DNA of 64,000 nucleotides from Nepenthes gracilis (taxonomy: Eukaryota > Streptophyta > Magnoliopsida > Caryophyllales > Nepenthaceae): the NCBI GenBank assembly GCA_033239525.1, contig BSYO01000033.1:6563501-6627500 (forward strand), written 5' to 3'. This document shows, in pieces, positions 27,701 through 42,700 of the stretch; within the stretch, counting starts at the first letter, position 1; each line of letters opens with the position of its first letter. A model generated the notes under the pieces. That model worked only from the letters and a program-made list of their open reading frames with translations. It was not told where the DNA came from and searched no databases. The translations under genes and the position numbers were made by a program.

Positions 27701-30700
27701 ACCATATAGGAAGACATTTTTCACATCAAACTGCCTTAATAGCCAATCTAGATTAACTACAAGAGATAATATAACTCGAACAGTATTCAATTTTGCCACG
27801 GGAGCAAAGGTCTCTTGATGGTCGATGCCAAAAGTTTGGGTGTATCCTTTAGCGACCAATCTAGCTTTATACCTGTCAAATGCCCCATCTGGTTTGTATT
27901 TTATAGAGAACACCCACTTGCACCCTACTGTCTTTTTACCGTTATGAAGTTTAACCATCTCCCAAGTAGAATTTTTGTTGAGAGCTTGCATTTCTTTTAT
28001 TATTGCTGATTTCCATTTGGGATCTGCAAGGGCTTCTTGAAAATGACTAGGAATAAATGCAGAGGATAACTGAAGGGCAAATGTTAGATTAGCCTTGGAT
28101 AGACGCTGATATGACACAAAATCAGAGATAGGGTAGACAATATTAGAACATAATTTTGAGAAACCAAACTTATTTGGTGCTTTTCGTTTCCGAAGAGGAT
28201 ATCCCCCACCTTGATTTTCAACCTGAGGATTCAAGATAGGAATTTCGAAAATCAAAGAGGGTGAAGAAGAATGCACCACAAGATTTGTCTTAGAAGAGTC
28301 ATCCGATGGCACGATAGTATAATTGTGAGGAGTAGGAGTATTGGAGCTTAGAGGCATAACATCAACATCCTTGTTTCTCCTAGTATAATGCCCATTTAAA
28401 AACAAATCATCCTGTATCTCCATTCGTTCTGTGGGTTCAAGGTCAACCTCTAAAGACTCGGGATTATTCAGAGACTCGTTAACCGTAGTTGAGTCCTCCC
28501 CCTGACCTCCTGAAATCCAAAATCTCTTTTCTTCAAGCCATGATTTTTCCTGTGCAATACTACTAATCTCCCCTTGAATAGGAACTAGACGTACATCCTC
28601 AAAAAAATAAGACTTAAGTTCACAAAATTGAATATCCATAGAAACATAATATTTTCCTGTAGGAGGGTGGTAGCACTTATAGCCCTTTTGAGAGGTAGAG
28701 TAGCCAAGAAAAACACATTTAAGAGCAAGAGGATCAAGTTTGTCTCTTTGGTGTGAGTGAACATGAAGATAACATACATAGCCAAAGATTTTAGGACAAA
28801 GATTTAATGCTGAAGGAATAGGATGAAACTGAGATAACATATGCAAAGGAGTTTGATAGTTAATGACACGAGCAGGCATGTGATTGAAAAGAAAAACAAC
28901 AGTCATAAAAGCATTAGCCCAGAAAATTTTTGGGACACGCATAGTAAAACATAAAACTAGTGCTACTACAAGAACGTGGCGATTTTTTTGTTCAACTATA
29001 CCATTCTATTGAAGTGTTTATAGGCAAGTTGTTTGATGAAGGATGCCATTTTCTTTGAAAAAATCAGCAAGGGTTTGATTAACAAACTCACAACCATTAT
29101 CATAATGAAAAACCTTAACCTACTTGTTAAATTGTGTGACAATTATTTTTGAAAATTAGGGAATAATTCTTATAACATCATCCTTAGTTTTCATCATGTA
29201 AACCCAACTCACAAGAGTGCAATCATCAATAAAAGACACAAAATATCTATGACCTAAAGGAGAGGGAGTAGAGAAAGGACCCACACATCTGGAAAAATCC
29301 GGGTAAAAGGAATCTGACTTTTATTGAGACTTAATTTAAAGGTTACACGATGATTCTTAGCAAAAATGCATTGTTCACATTGTAAACTAGAGGTTGAAAC
29401 ATTTTGAAACAACTTAGGAAATAAGCGTTCTAGATAATCAAAAGATGGATGACCCAACCTACAGTGCCATAGAATAATTTTGTCTTTATTGAGTGTGCCC
29501 CTTGTTACTTGAAGAACATGTTTAGATTTAGGTGGTAGCTCCCTTGTCCCCTCCAAGTAGTAGAGACCTCCTCTCTCCTTACCAATGCCAATCGTCATCT
29601 TCGTAAGTTTGTCCTGAAATACACAATGAGTGGAATCAAAGATTGCAAAACAATTGAGATGTTTAGTAATTTTGCTGATGGAAATAAGATTATTAGAGAG
29701 ACTAGGTGCAAGTAAGACGGAGGACATTGAAAACATAGGAGAGAAAGAGATGTTTCCAGCCCCGGAAATAAACATAGGATTCCCATTAGCAACCTGAACA
29801 GACTTAACATTAGAAGGCATTAGAGTGTCAAGTAGAAAAGGATTACTAGTCATATGATCAGTGGCCCCTAAATCAATAACCCAATTGTTAGAGACGGTAG
29901 AAACCAAAGCTGATCCAAAATTACTCTTATGAGAAGATACACTAGAAACCTGAGAAGCAGAAGCAGTAGTAGATAAAGGAGTGTCATTTTTAGCAAGCTG
30001 GGCTGATTTCTGCCTCTTCTTTTCAGCTTGTTTCAGTTTGAACCACTCCGGATGTCCATGTTTTTTCCAGCAAACATCTATGGTATGCTTAGTGCTATTG
30101 CAATGAGTGCAAAAAAGTGTTGGCTTTGTATTGTTTTTCTGGACAGCCATTGCCGAAGCCTCAGGATGATCTTCTAGCCCCATAGTGGCCTGCCTTTGTG
30201 CCTCACGACAAACTTGTGAACATGCTTCCTCTAGACTTGGTACAGGAAAAGTAGCCAAGACTCGAGCACTCACTTAATCTAAATTGTAGTCAAGACCCGC
30301 AAGGAACATAATAACACAATCCTCACCAGTACGCTTCCTTAGTTTTTCAATATCAGTTGGGCATTCCATATCACTGGGTGTGCAGTAATCAAGCTCCAAA
30401 AATATGGAGTTCAATTCATTATAATAATCTACAAGAGGATGGCCTCCTTGTTTTGATTGGAATGATTTTTTCATTAGTTCACATACTTGAGAAGAGTCTG
30501 AGATATCAAGATAGCTCCTCCGGACTGCATCCCAGACTTCCTTAGCCATGCTATACTGCACAAAATGTGCCATCAGCTTCTCAGTCATGGAATTTATAAG
30601 CCCAGACTTGATCAGCATGTCTTCAGCCTCCCATTCATCGTAGCTTGGGTTGTTTTCTGCAGGTGAAGCCTTCCTTCCACTAATATACCCCTTCTTCCTC

Positions 30701-33700
30701 CTGCCAGCAATATGCATCTCCATAATTTGCGACCAAACATGATAGTTTGTGCCATCCAACTTTACAGAAATTGTTGGAAAAGCAGTCTCATGAACAGTCA
30801 CCATGGATGGCTTTTTGCTATCAGGAACAGTTCCATCTATTTTTTTCACCATGATGTAGAGAAAGGGATGAAAGAAGAGAAGGAGGCAGCTAGGGTTTCG
30901 GCCGAAAAAGAGAGAGAGCAGTGGAATTTTTTTTTTTTCCTCTGCTCTGATACCAAATTGAAGATTTGGCTGAAAATTCTTATTTTCATTCATCTCAAAA
31001 GGGAATATTTATACACAGTAAACAACCTATTTAAGAAAAGTTAACTATACAATAATCTTAGAAATATACAACTATTCTAATGCCTTAATTTCTATCTAAA
31101 TAAAGAACATAATAATCTAAATAAGAAATATAAAAATAAAATATTCTACAACTGTATGTTAACTTTATAAACTATAATGCCTGTCTAGAAACCCCAGCAA
31201 CCTCATAGCAATTACTTCTTCAACAAATCACAACAACTTAGCACCCACCACCTTATATCACTCAAACTTCCCCTATTCGAGGCTCAAAACATTCATCTAA
31301 CTTTTGGAGCCACACTCCAAGATATCCAAATTCATGATAGGAATTACAATAGATGCTGTGTGTGCCTATGTGTTAACTGTTGACGTTTTTCGCGGTATTG
31401 TGAACAATACAATTATTATACTTTTCACAACAACTTGGCATTACAATAGCCCATCTGAATCCAAATTCATTTCTACAATAAATTATATTTGGTTTAGCGC
31501 TTATGAACTCGGTTTGCTGATGATTTTTCAAGAAATATTATACTTAGGAAATTAACTACCACAAACTATTTGATTGCTTTTCGTTTACTTTATGAGATGC
31601 ATTCAAAGGGGGCATAGCCCTTTTAAATTATTTATTTGTTATTATATTTGTCTTAGTTATTTTATTTTGCATATTAAATGGCTCATAATTTAGATGGCAA
31701 TTTTAGTTAATCAAGTAGTGATAGTTCCGATTTAGATGAAAGTATCATAAGGATTTCACAAATTTCATGTCAGAGGGGGAATAGCCCTTTTAAATTATTT
31801 ATTTGTTATTATATTTGTCTTAGTTATTTTATTTTGCATATTAAATGGCACATAATTTAGATGGCAATTCTAGTTAATCAAGTAGTGATAGTTCTGATTT
31901 AGATGAAAGTATCATAAGGATTTCACAAATTTCATGACATTATGGACCACGAAAATTTTTTCCATAGAATTTCACATAGGACATATCCTCATTTAGCGGG
32001 AAGCAATATATTTTTGAAGTACTAGTAGGAAATTACACCAAAAGTTAGGAAAAGGTTTTCATTTGAGACCACATGTATTCATAAACTTGGTTACTAGGTT
32101 GAAAATGGTGCATCTCTTAGAAGTCCCTAAAAATTCAAGTTCGGAGGCAGCTTTTGAAAATGAGGTTGGCTATTTTAGGCCATTAGGCAACATAGAGTTC
32201 TGGTCAAATGATACCTTCATTCACCTAGTATTGTGCATACTTGGTTTAAAGCAGTGTCATTGGACATCCATTTGATTAAACCAAAGGATAGAGGTGTTAT
32301 GCAATATGAAATTCAAAGTAATTTAATAAAATAGTACATCCTTAATTTGAGGTAGAATGTCTGATCTTGCTTCTCAGAATGCAATAAGAACATGTTCACA
32401 TGATATGATGTTCACGTTTGCATAGTATGTATGGCATGGGAAGGCACAACTAATGAATCCTATGTGTTCCTTGATGCATTATAGAGGCAGGAAAATAATT
32501 TTCATTTTCTTTGAATAGTGAAAAAATAGTGGTATAACAAAATAGAACAGCTAATCATCATTTACAATTTCCTGAATATGATTAGTGACCTCAATTGCAG
32601 ATTATTATTAAGTAGTGGACGATAGGTATCCAAATATCCCTGGATTTTTAGCTCCATATTCGGGGACAGTGATATGATTTGAATGATTTTGGAGGCCACA
32701 AACGGATTTCAAGAAAATGTGTTGCTCAATCGTAGGCATTCATGATGAGGTAATGTGATAGGCAGGCCCTATGGGGTCATGAAATTTAGATTTTGTTCAA
32801 TACGAGTGCACCTTCGACCTGGACCTACCAAGAAAATCGCCCAAAGATCCCCAGGGCTCTCCACACCCACTGCCGGCCTGACTAAGAAATGGAAGCCATG
32901 TCAAAAGGTAATAGAAGACCAAGTCAACAGCAATAGAACACGTTAGCATCCAACCATGGGTGTTAAATATTGGTCCCTCAAAAGTCAAAGAAAAGAATCA
33001 AGACTTGTCCATAGGACAAGACGAAAACACACCTAACTCTGAAAAGAAAACTCACAGAGGGATGTGCGATTGGACAAAGCAACAGTATTAGGAGAAAACC
33101 TTGGAGGCACAACTACCCTCTGACTCAACATATATAGCCAATCAACCGCTAACCTTTTCCCAAAGGGCTACTTTTGGTCTCTGCTTTATAAATCCCACAC
33201 CAACCCTCATTTATGAGGATCCAAATATCTAGAGGGGAAAAACCCGGCAACTAAGCTCACAATCTTATTTTCTCTCTCTAAAATTAAGAACAAACGAAGA
33301 GCCATAAAAGAGCCAATAAGAAAGAGCAATAAAGCCCACTTCTCTGGTTAACTTCTTACTCCGTCTTGGTCATTGCTGAAGGGCGTTCACTCAATCCCAA
33401 GAGTCTAGTGTCATCACTGACTCGATTCAGGAAATCATACCCCTTTTACGGGAAGGAGAGACCATAGGACCAAAAGACCCCAAAGGTAACTGCTTAACCT
33501 ATCATATCGCATTCAAGATTGAATATTTGTCGACATAAAAGGCCACAATGGACTCGAATCCCAAAAGCCCCTAATCCCAAGCCAAGCTCATCTGAACTCC
33601 GGCACTCTAACAATAACAAGCCACAAGAGTCCAGCAGTAAAGCTCAAGGATCCAACAATATATTTTCCTTCATTGCTTTCTCCAAGCAAATATTTAGGCG

Positions 33701-36700
33701 TTGGAGGGGTTTACCCCGAAGAAAAACCCGGGCTCGTTGACTTTGTTCCTTATGATGGGCAAGATAAGAGTCGCTTCATTCAAGTTTAGATCCTACTCTA
33801 GGCGACCCCCCTAGATAAGACTTAAGTTCAAGTATGCATCAGGTTTCTTATGGTAAGCGAGATTCCAAAATATCCACTGAAGTGGCAAATTTTAATTCCA
33901 CTAGCATATTGAACAATGCCTAACTTATCTTAATTGATGATTGAGCTAACAATTTATTTACAGTTTATGGAGAAGATTATGTTCCTCAAAAAACTAGTCA
34001 TATTGTGATACAAGAGGGCATCTAGGTTTAAGTCTCAACAGAAGCAAATGACTAAGGTTAGGGGAGCTATTGCAAATTAATTGCAGAATGATTCTATCAA
34101 CAGCTGCAACCATCGATATATAAGTGTATATATATATATATAGGGACGTTAATACCAATATTAGCCAATATCACCACGAAATCATGATAGCTCGCAATAT
34201 TATCCACATATTGTAATCTTTCAATGAAATACACTTAGATATTTCCTTGAGTTCTAATTCACCAAAAACTTCTGTGCCCAATGTGTCATACCAATGTATA
34301 TTGCTCAACATAGTTGCGACCAATGCTGATTTGAGCATGAATACTTTCATCCACAATTGCAAAAGAACTAGCACACTATCAGCATCAAATCAAATGTGGA
34401 TTGTTCATTTTTTTTCAAGCACATAGCGTATGTATTTCAATCTTTTGCACCCTATAATATGGACATGTATGGAAACATATATTTTCATTTAACAGTACAT
34501 AGGCATGGAGTGTCAATAATCATTTTTAAATTGTGTATTCAAATACCATAGCAATATTATATAGATATCTATGGTATAACACAATAGTAAATCAGTAATA
34601 ATTATTTTGCTAAACATTGAAATACTTTTGTAGATAACCTTAAAATTTTCAAACATAATCAGTCTGTGTAGTGTAGTGGAAAACAAACATGAAAACATGT
34701 TTGTTGAACCTGTTTTATAGTTGTCAATTTCCATACAAGTAGAACAATTTCAACTTGGGACATGTTTTTTTATTTTCTGAAGTGGAAATTACTTTTTAGT
34801 TACTTATCACACAAACGAATTCTTGAGAAAAACTGTGTAAATGAAAAGGTGAAAAGGGGGAAAAAAACTAAAAATATAAAAAACAGAATAATGTTTTCCC
34901 AACTAAACAGATCATAGTTCTCCTTAGTATTACTTTCACTCAATTCTACATTGTTTTGCTTCCATATTTTTGGGAACACACTCTGGAATGAAGAGGAAAC
35001 AATGAAAGGAAAAGAGAAAACATGGAATGAACTCTTTCTCCTGATTAATTATATAAAAAAAAAAAAAAAAGCACAAACAATGGAAACATGAGTTGAAGTG
35101 TTTAAGGGGAAAGTCCAGACCTTTTTGTTGTATCGCAAATCACGCTTTGGGAGGAAATGCAAAGGCATACTGAAAGAAACTGGAGCCTTAACCAGTAGAA
35201 ACAACTTGTAAGGACCTAGGCACATAAAGATTATCACATTGATAAGAAAATTCATAAACACTGGACAACAACATGAAGCTTAAACATGCTAAGATAATTA
35301 CCGGTATACGAAGAAGATCCCACACCTTTTGAAATAAGTGCCCTGATAACCTAACCCAAAGTATATAAGCATAGCCAAAAAGGCATGAAATTCTAAATTA
35401 TTCAAAATAGAAATAGAATTATTAAACCTTTCTCGAAAGTAGTTCTGTTGTTCTACTTTTCGTAAGTTCCTTAGAAGTTTCAGGAACCATCCTTCCCCAA
35501 GAAAAATACATCTCATAAACATGTTGTGGCCGCCTTGGACTTGCTCCCAGGATCAAAATAACTTCCTCAATGATGGGAACCTCTGTGATTATTAGTTGGA
35601 AGGCAGTCTGAAGATCAGAAATTGTGTTCATCAACTTATCAACTCTTCTAATTGCCAGTTTGACCTCTCTTTTTCTGACAAAATGTTTCCTTCTAGATGA
35701 TGCACTCACTTCACCTTGTGCAATAATTCTCACCTAAAATCAAGAAGCATCAGCATGGATGAAAAAATTATTTGTATCGGTACTAGTCATGGCCATATCA
35801 ATATTAGATAACATGTATCAATATCGGATATATCAGATAAAAGAATTTTTTTTACAAAATTGTAAGCTGACAAAGTTGTATCAGCCGATATATCGGTTGT
35901 ATCTATTGATACAAAAATATATTACGATATTGTCGTGGTATCAAAATCTATCTACTTAATCAGCCGATACAAAAACATATGATGATATTGTTGTGATATA
36001 AAAATATATCAATATCAGAGAGCCTTAATACTGACACATATCAAACAATATGTATAACATCGGCCAATATTTGTGTCAATTAGTGTTAGGGAACATAACT
36101 CATAAGCAGAATAAAGATGAGGCAATTTAAATTAACGTGTTGTTATAGCATACCAACTCCTTATGCTCAGTTTGCAGCACATCAAATTCAAGGGTCATAT
36201 CCTGCAAAATGCTGCAAAAATATGACATGGATTAGACCGTCTTCAGGGAATGATAGAAGAAACAATAACTCACTATGTCTACAAAATTTGGATCAAATTT
36301 GTTTGGATTCTATAATTTTCTTAACTATCTAATCATCACACAATAGCTGGCAACCACTGCATAATACTGCAGGACCACAAGCTTACATTGAACGTTCTAG
36401 TATCAACACTCTATTTGAATGGCCAGACCTCAGACTTGAGTTTGAAATAATAATATGAACATAACTGGATATATTTTCGATTAGGAAAAAAAAAAAAACA
36501 CTTTGTTTGGGACCCATTATTTAGGCTCAAAGAATTAGATACTTCAAATGTTTCCAATCTAGTCTAAAAGGACAGATCCAACTAAGCAGCATGACTAGGG
36601 AGAGTGAAAGAGAGATCCGCTGGGTATATGACTATGTAGGAGCAATGGTTAAAAAACATTGGTTCTAATATCAATATCGGTCACAGTTGTATTAGTATCG

Positions 36701-39700
36701 ACCATAGCAAATGATACATATCGATATCGGATATATTAGACACTTTTTTTTTTTGGGGGCAAATCAGAACCAAATGGACAAATATTTATAAAAATATCAC
36801 GTATATAAACTGATATGTTAAATATCAGCCAACATTTCATTCTATGGTGGGAGCAAATGCTGCTGAAACTAACAAGCTCAAGACACAATTGATTTGGTGG
36901 CATGAAAAGTCAAAGTGGGGAAATATTGTTCATAGATGACAAAACTTCAAGAAGCTCTAAGATTCAACTTTTCAAATCTCTGAACTTCTCCATTGTTAAA
37001 AACCATGAAAGAACAGCAGAAAACCACAAAACAGCAAACAGAAGAAATGATACACCAAATTTGGATTTTCAAGAGATACAGATACTTGGAAAAAATGTGA
37101 TTTCTGGTTATAACCTAACATTTGAACAAAATTTAAACTGCCTCAACTCTCCCTTCTCTCAAAACTATCAAGGTCCATGAGCCTTACGCTTTCCGAGATC
37201 AAACGCCTAAATGTGGTTCATGGAAAAACAGCTTGTGTAAATTGGTGCCTTTGGAAATAATTGAGGCCGAACAATATAACAAACCTATCTATCAAAAAGA
37301 AGAGATGGGGGACAGAAGAAAAATAGACAACCGCCTCATCCAATTTTTTGGCTAAAGATTTTTAAAAACACGGCCTAGTGTACAAAGCTCCAATATTATA
37401 GAGAGGTGTTTCTATGGCCTGAACCTATGACATCTAGTACACAATCGAAAACCTTACCGTTGTGTTTGAAAATCAAGTGAGGTACAATTTTCTTAAGGCT
37501 AGACAACCCAATTGTGAGGAATACAACATCAATCTGTTTTAGTTTTCTACAAACTAGACAGTGCAACCAGAATATTTTGTAAAATCGACTGAAGCTAAGA
37601 GATGCCATGATCCTCATAACCAATTTTTGGGACTCAAAGTGCCAGGATATTTATGCCTTAAGTTTCCTTTTATCAGTCACGGTGATTCTGCTAGAATATT
37701 TTACTACACAGTATGCAAACAATTCAACTAAGACCCCATTTCAAATCACAGAAATGTATCCAGATATGCTAGGAAGCACGGACAACTTTGAGGTAGCTTG
37801 GCAATGTTCAGAATGTATTGACGATGACACTCTACAGCTCGTGTCAAACATTCTCCAATGCATTTTTTGAAAATTCTAAATTTTTGTTAATTCAGACATA
37901 CAAGAACACATTTGGACACAATAAGGACATATGACTCGATTGGCAGAATTGAATGCCACTAGTCTCAATTCACATTTAATCTAACAATGAGAGAAGCTCC
38001 TGAGAAGAAAATGATTGTCAGTGGTGCAAGTTCACAGGGATGGCCATTGACAGAGATTATGTACTTGGCTAACTTTCTATTAGTTCCCTTAGTATAAATT
38101 AATTCCCAGCCTGTTCAAAACAGATCTCCATTTTTTCTTCTATTTTATTGTATAATATGTTGTGCATAGAGCTATGTGAATGTCGAACTGCTTTCTTCTA
38201 TACATGACTATGTTGTAGTTGAATCGTTGTTAGTTGAATTGTTGTTTAAATACTTTTCGGTTTTGCCAAAGCTCTCTCGTTATCCCCCTCTGGTGCATGA
38301 CAACACTGAAGAATGAAAACTAACTCTGAATTTGTTGATGATTGCAGGGACAGTGGCAGCAACAACAACTGAGATACAAGGAAGAACATGAAGCAGATCA
38401 ACGATCAAGAACACTGACTGGAGCTCAGGAGTTCAGAAATGGTGGAGGCAACAAATAAATTGAAATGCAAGACAGAGGGAGCCACTTGGAAGTTGATCTG
38501 AATTACAGAGAACAAGCCTCGTAAATTCAGAAGAAGGTACAGAAAATTTGATAACCCGAAAACAGGGAGCAACAACAATTTAAGGGAAATCACTTGCCCT
38601 ACAATGAAATCACTCAATATGAGATAGACTAGTTAGGGAACCACTCACCTAAGGGTTAAAACTCACTCACCAACAGAGGATTATCATACTTCGATATTTT
38701 ACTTTGTTCAAGTGTTGGGACTGACTTAATAACACATTCTTTGAATGGAGGAGTAACTCTCACATTTTTTTAAAAACCTTTCTCTGCTCCCTACAACTGA
38801 AAATAATGTGTGGGAAGAAGTCTAAGAAATAAAGAGGGATTGATTAGGAAGCCTTCAACTTTGTTGTGAGAAGCTTAAGCTTTTAATTTTTCTTTGAGAA
38901 ACCTTCTTCTTTAATTCTTCTTTGAGAAGCCCCCCTTGGGAATCCTCCATACGTAAAAAAGAGTTCTAGAGAGAGATTGAGAAAGAGAAAGTTGCAGAAG
39001 TATTTCTAGATCCCATGGAATAATGCAGAATTTCTACCAATAATTTCTCTCTCTTACTTCCATAGAAAAAAAAAAAGAATTTAGAAGAGAAGATGAAATT
39101 CCTAATTCCATTACTGCAGGCCAAAATTGAATTTGGAAAAGCAAGTTAGGGGGAAAAAAAGCATTAAAATAATACTTTTATTCAAATCTCGTCTACTAAA
39201 AAAAGAGCCCACGAACTTTATGTCTTAAAAAAAACAATTGGAAAGAGAGATCTCATACGCTCTCTAGGTAGAAATGGGGCCTTAAGCCCTATCATATGCC
39301 TTTTCTATATATCAAATTATAGTTCAACGGTGAATTAGCCAGTTCCCTCCTTTTTATTTTTTATCCTATTGTGAACAACAACAAACCCTAACTCATGGAA
39401 CTTTTTTATTTTTAGTATAATTTAGAAAACAATTTACTTGATTAGTATAAATTAAAATTATTTACCAATTTAGTATGAAAAATGACACACGTCTTAAATA
39501 TTGATATTTCATACACCGAGAACTATTCTTGATTTTTAAAAAAGTAAGAAAGGACAAAAACCTCAAGATTAAAAATCCTGAGGAAAAATATTGGGACTAA
39601 AATCTTGAGTCCTACTTCTAACCTTGGGATTTTGAATCCCGATAATTTTTTCTCTATTTTATTTTATTTTTTTCCTAATATCAAAATGCCATTACTATTT

Positions 39701-42700
39701 CATATTGAGATTCACAGTCCCAATATTACTTACTAAAATCAAGATGTGCAATCCCAATTTTACCTCTTATTTTTATTTTTATTATTTATTTTTCAAATGA
39801 AATATGAGATAAAATACCGAAAAAATAATTTTTTTATTGAATATATATAAATTAAAATATACATGTAAACATTTACAGTACTAGTACATTAACGTAATGA
39901 AACTCTTGTACCATAACTCGGTGTTGGCCTATTGTGTCTTGGCCTTTGCGGTCTCTCAACAATAAATCTTGTGTGTGGGTGCTTCATTCCATTGCTCATC
40001 AAACAAGGTGGCCAAGGGCTTATGATAATGATAATTAATGTTTCCCTTTTCATGACCATAAACATTTTGTTATGGGAATTGTGGCACTCCAAAATATTTC
40101 ATAAACGAAATGTTGCATTTCCTAGAGTATGCTGCGTTTCACCACAAATTGTCCAAATGATCCATATTGTTGGTCAAGAAGTATCTCTGGTGCCATCATC
40201 CTAGATGAGGATGGTTGTTCAGCTACACCATGCGATGAAGATATTGGCGTTACATTAACACCATCTTCCTTATGTTTCAAACCTCCTCCCGCACGGTGCC
40301 AGCCCACGTCTTCTCCTCCTATATACTAGTGATTGTGAGATGTCTAGAATATCTCTCTTTGGGCCTCGGGTGCTAAATGCCTTGCATCAATAAGGGGTTC
40401 TCAAGCATCAAATTTCGTCCAACATCCCAAGTATGATATTATATGATTCTATGACCTCATTATCAAAGGGTTGTATTCAAATAATTTGTTATGTTATGCC
40501 AGTCTCTAAAAATTGAAAGGACAAATATAATAAATAGAAAAAATCATAACCAAAATATTATATATTCTTATCACTGCCTGTAAGCATGCGAACGTGGGAG
40601 AGATCCATCGTCGACTGTTTGGTTGGTACCATTCTATGTAAGTGAAATAGTGGTATAAGTCGAATGAATCTTCTTCACCATCTACTACATACTAATGACA
40701 CATTCCATCGGCCAATATAGACAAGTTGAAAGTCATTCCAACTTTATATGGAAATCTCCATAAATACAATGTATGCAAACTATCATTGTGCAAAGGGGAC
40801 ACAGGATTAAGTTGTCGTAGTCCAAATTGACAAAGCACTCTATTAGGAAAATGCCACTCGACAATGTGAAAATAGATGAGCGTTGCCCGAGTCAGCTAAA
40901 CATGTTTTCCGTATAAGCAAATTGTGGGCAACTACTTCAAAATTTATTCTGGATATAACATCCATAAAACTGCACAAACGATAAAAAATAAGTAAAAATA
41001 TTGGTAAGCTAGTTGTTTACATGGTCAATTACCTGTTCATCAAATGCCTAATGATATTGAACAAGTGCATTGACAAATTCTTCCAAATTTACTTCTACAC
41101 TTGTCCACCTATGTAGGAATAAAATACAAGACAATGTTATTAAATGATTAAGAGGTCATATTTCTACGTTGAAAATAATCTAATTATACTAGGCATTTTT
41201 GAATTCATGCGGTGCATGTTGATCATATTCATGTGAGGTTGAAAGGGAGCAATGTGTGATATTCTATCCAAGGCTGATATGTGAAGGATAAACAATGCAC
41301 CACAAATCTCTTTTGCTTTTTGGGTTTGTTGCTTAACATAATTCTGTAAACTCATGCAAGCAAAACTCAACCCTAATGATAATCCTTTACATCCCCTAAA
41401 TTTTGTGACAGTTGTAAAAACATGAGGTGGACACAAGATTTGCTAATTTGTCTATGTATAGCATCCCCCTAATGAGACAAAGAATCCATGCACAAACATG
41501 GCACAAAATATTAATATTATCTACAATTTCAATGTACAATGTTCAATTATCCCTCGAATTTTTATTCATTGTCCCTAGTCTTAGAGCCCTTCCCCCTACT
41601 CCTGCCCCGAGTTCAGAAACCTACTCTTTGGGTTGCAAAGAAGAGCCTTGAAATTTTCCATTTCTTCATTTAAAGTGGCACCTATAGCGATCTCTAATAT
41701 CACAATGTCATTCAAAACAGAGTTAGTAATAGAGATCCAAATAACATTCCAAGAATTCAATAGAGTGATCAATAACTATAAGCCAAGTAACTCAACATCA
41801 AATTTTATGCTCATGCCTAATAATTGATCGACACACCCATGGAACTCTTTATGATGGTAGGTGATAAAAATTTCCTTCTTTGTACATCAATTGCATAAAC
41901 CTTATCAAGTATTAAAATTGATAGTTTCCCGCTTTCAAGGCATAAAAGACTTCAAGTTTGTCCCACAAGGTTTGTGCGTGTTTTTTGTTTCAAATGGAAA
42001 CATACATGCTATCATCAACAATTTGCCTAATGTACCCAAAACTTGCTCATACTAAAGCTCATTCGTCTTCAAATTTGATTCCACTTTTTTAGGAACAAAC
42101 AACGAAAGAAGCATTATTTTCACAAACAATATTCAAGCAAATACTTTTGTTATCACCTCCATTAATTCCAACAAATATAAAGACAATATTCAAAATGCTT
42201 TGATACCACTTGTTGGGCAGTATGCTAAAACTTTACCTATGCAAAGTCAAAAATAAATCACTATAAGGATAGTTATCACACCCTTTGTTTAAATTCAAAA
42301 GGAGGAAATATAATAATGAGCATACACAAAATCAAACCACACCACAAAAGACGCTATGTGGAAAACCTTTTGTGAATGAAGGAAAAACCATGGGACATTG
42401 TATCCAACAAACATCCACTATATGTATGAGTTTTGGTTATATTAAACCAGAAAACAACCCGGGTTATAACACCTTATAGTAAAAAACCCAAGTAAAAAAA
42501 AAACAAGAGCAACAAAAAGAAACAACCTATAAGAGAATTCTAAACAAGAACTAAAACAACATACATAAGATTAACAAATAATGAAACACAACTCAAAGCC
42601 CAAATGTTCACAAAATCTTTCCTTTATTCTTTTCTCTTCCTTCTCTCATTTTGTCTCTCAATTGGCACTCTAGGTGTTTCACATTGAACTCAAAACATAT

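Larger units (their letters stand above)
26308..31162 (-). mobile_element. Ty1/copia LTR retrotransposon, nearly full length, inactive
   Basis: The 4.86 kb element has 204-bp LTRs at each end (26308-26511 and 30959-31162). A primer binding site TGGTATCAGAGC lies next to the 5' LTR and a polypurine tract GAGGGAAAAAA next to the 3' LTR. The gag-PR-IN-RT-RH order defines Ty1/copia. By eye the LTRs differ at about 20 of 204 positions, so the insertion is old. It lies in the same orientation as the host p31comet-like gene, in intron 5. At least two nonsense codons, one frameshift zone and a changed protease triad break the polyprotein. No clean 5-bp target duplication was seen. Confidence 0.93.

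Noticed and set aside
30852..30993. Upstream in-frame ATG of copia gag at 30993
   Set aside because: It lies inside the 5' LTR and before the primer site region; the ATG at 30852 follows the primer binding site and begins the family-like sequence.
34171..34374. Possible additional p31comet exon
   Set aside because: The translation does not match the expected segment after exon 5 and has no fitting splice sites; exon 6 at 16831 does both.
35049..35261. ORF reading p31comet exon 5 through to a phenylalanine-rich end
   Set aside because: The open frame past 35121 runs into a poly-T tract and lacks the conserved continuation. The GT at 35120-35119 and in-phase exon 6 explain the gene better.
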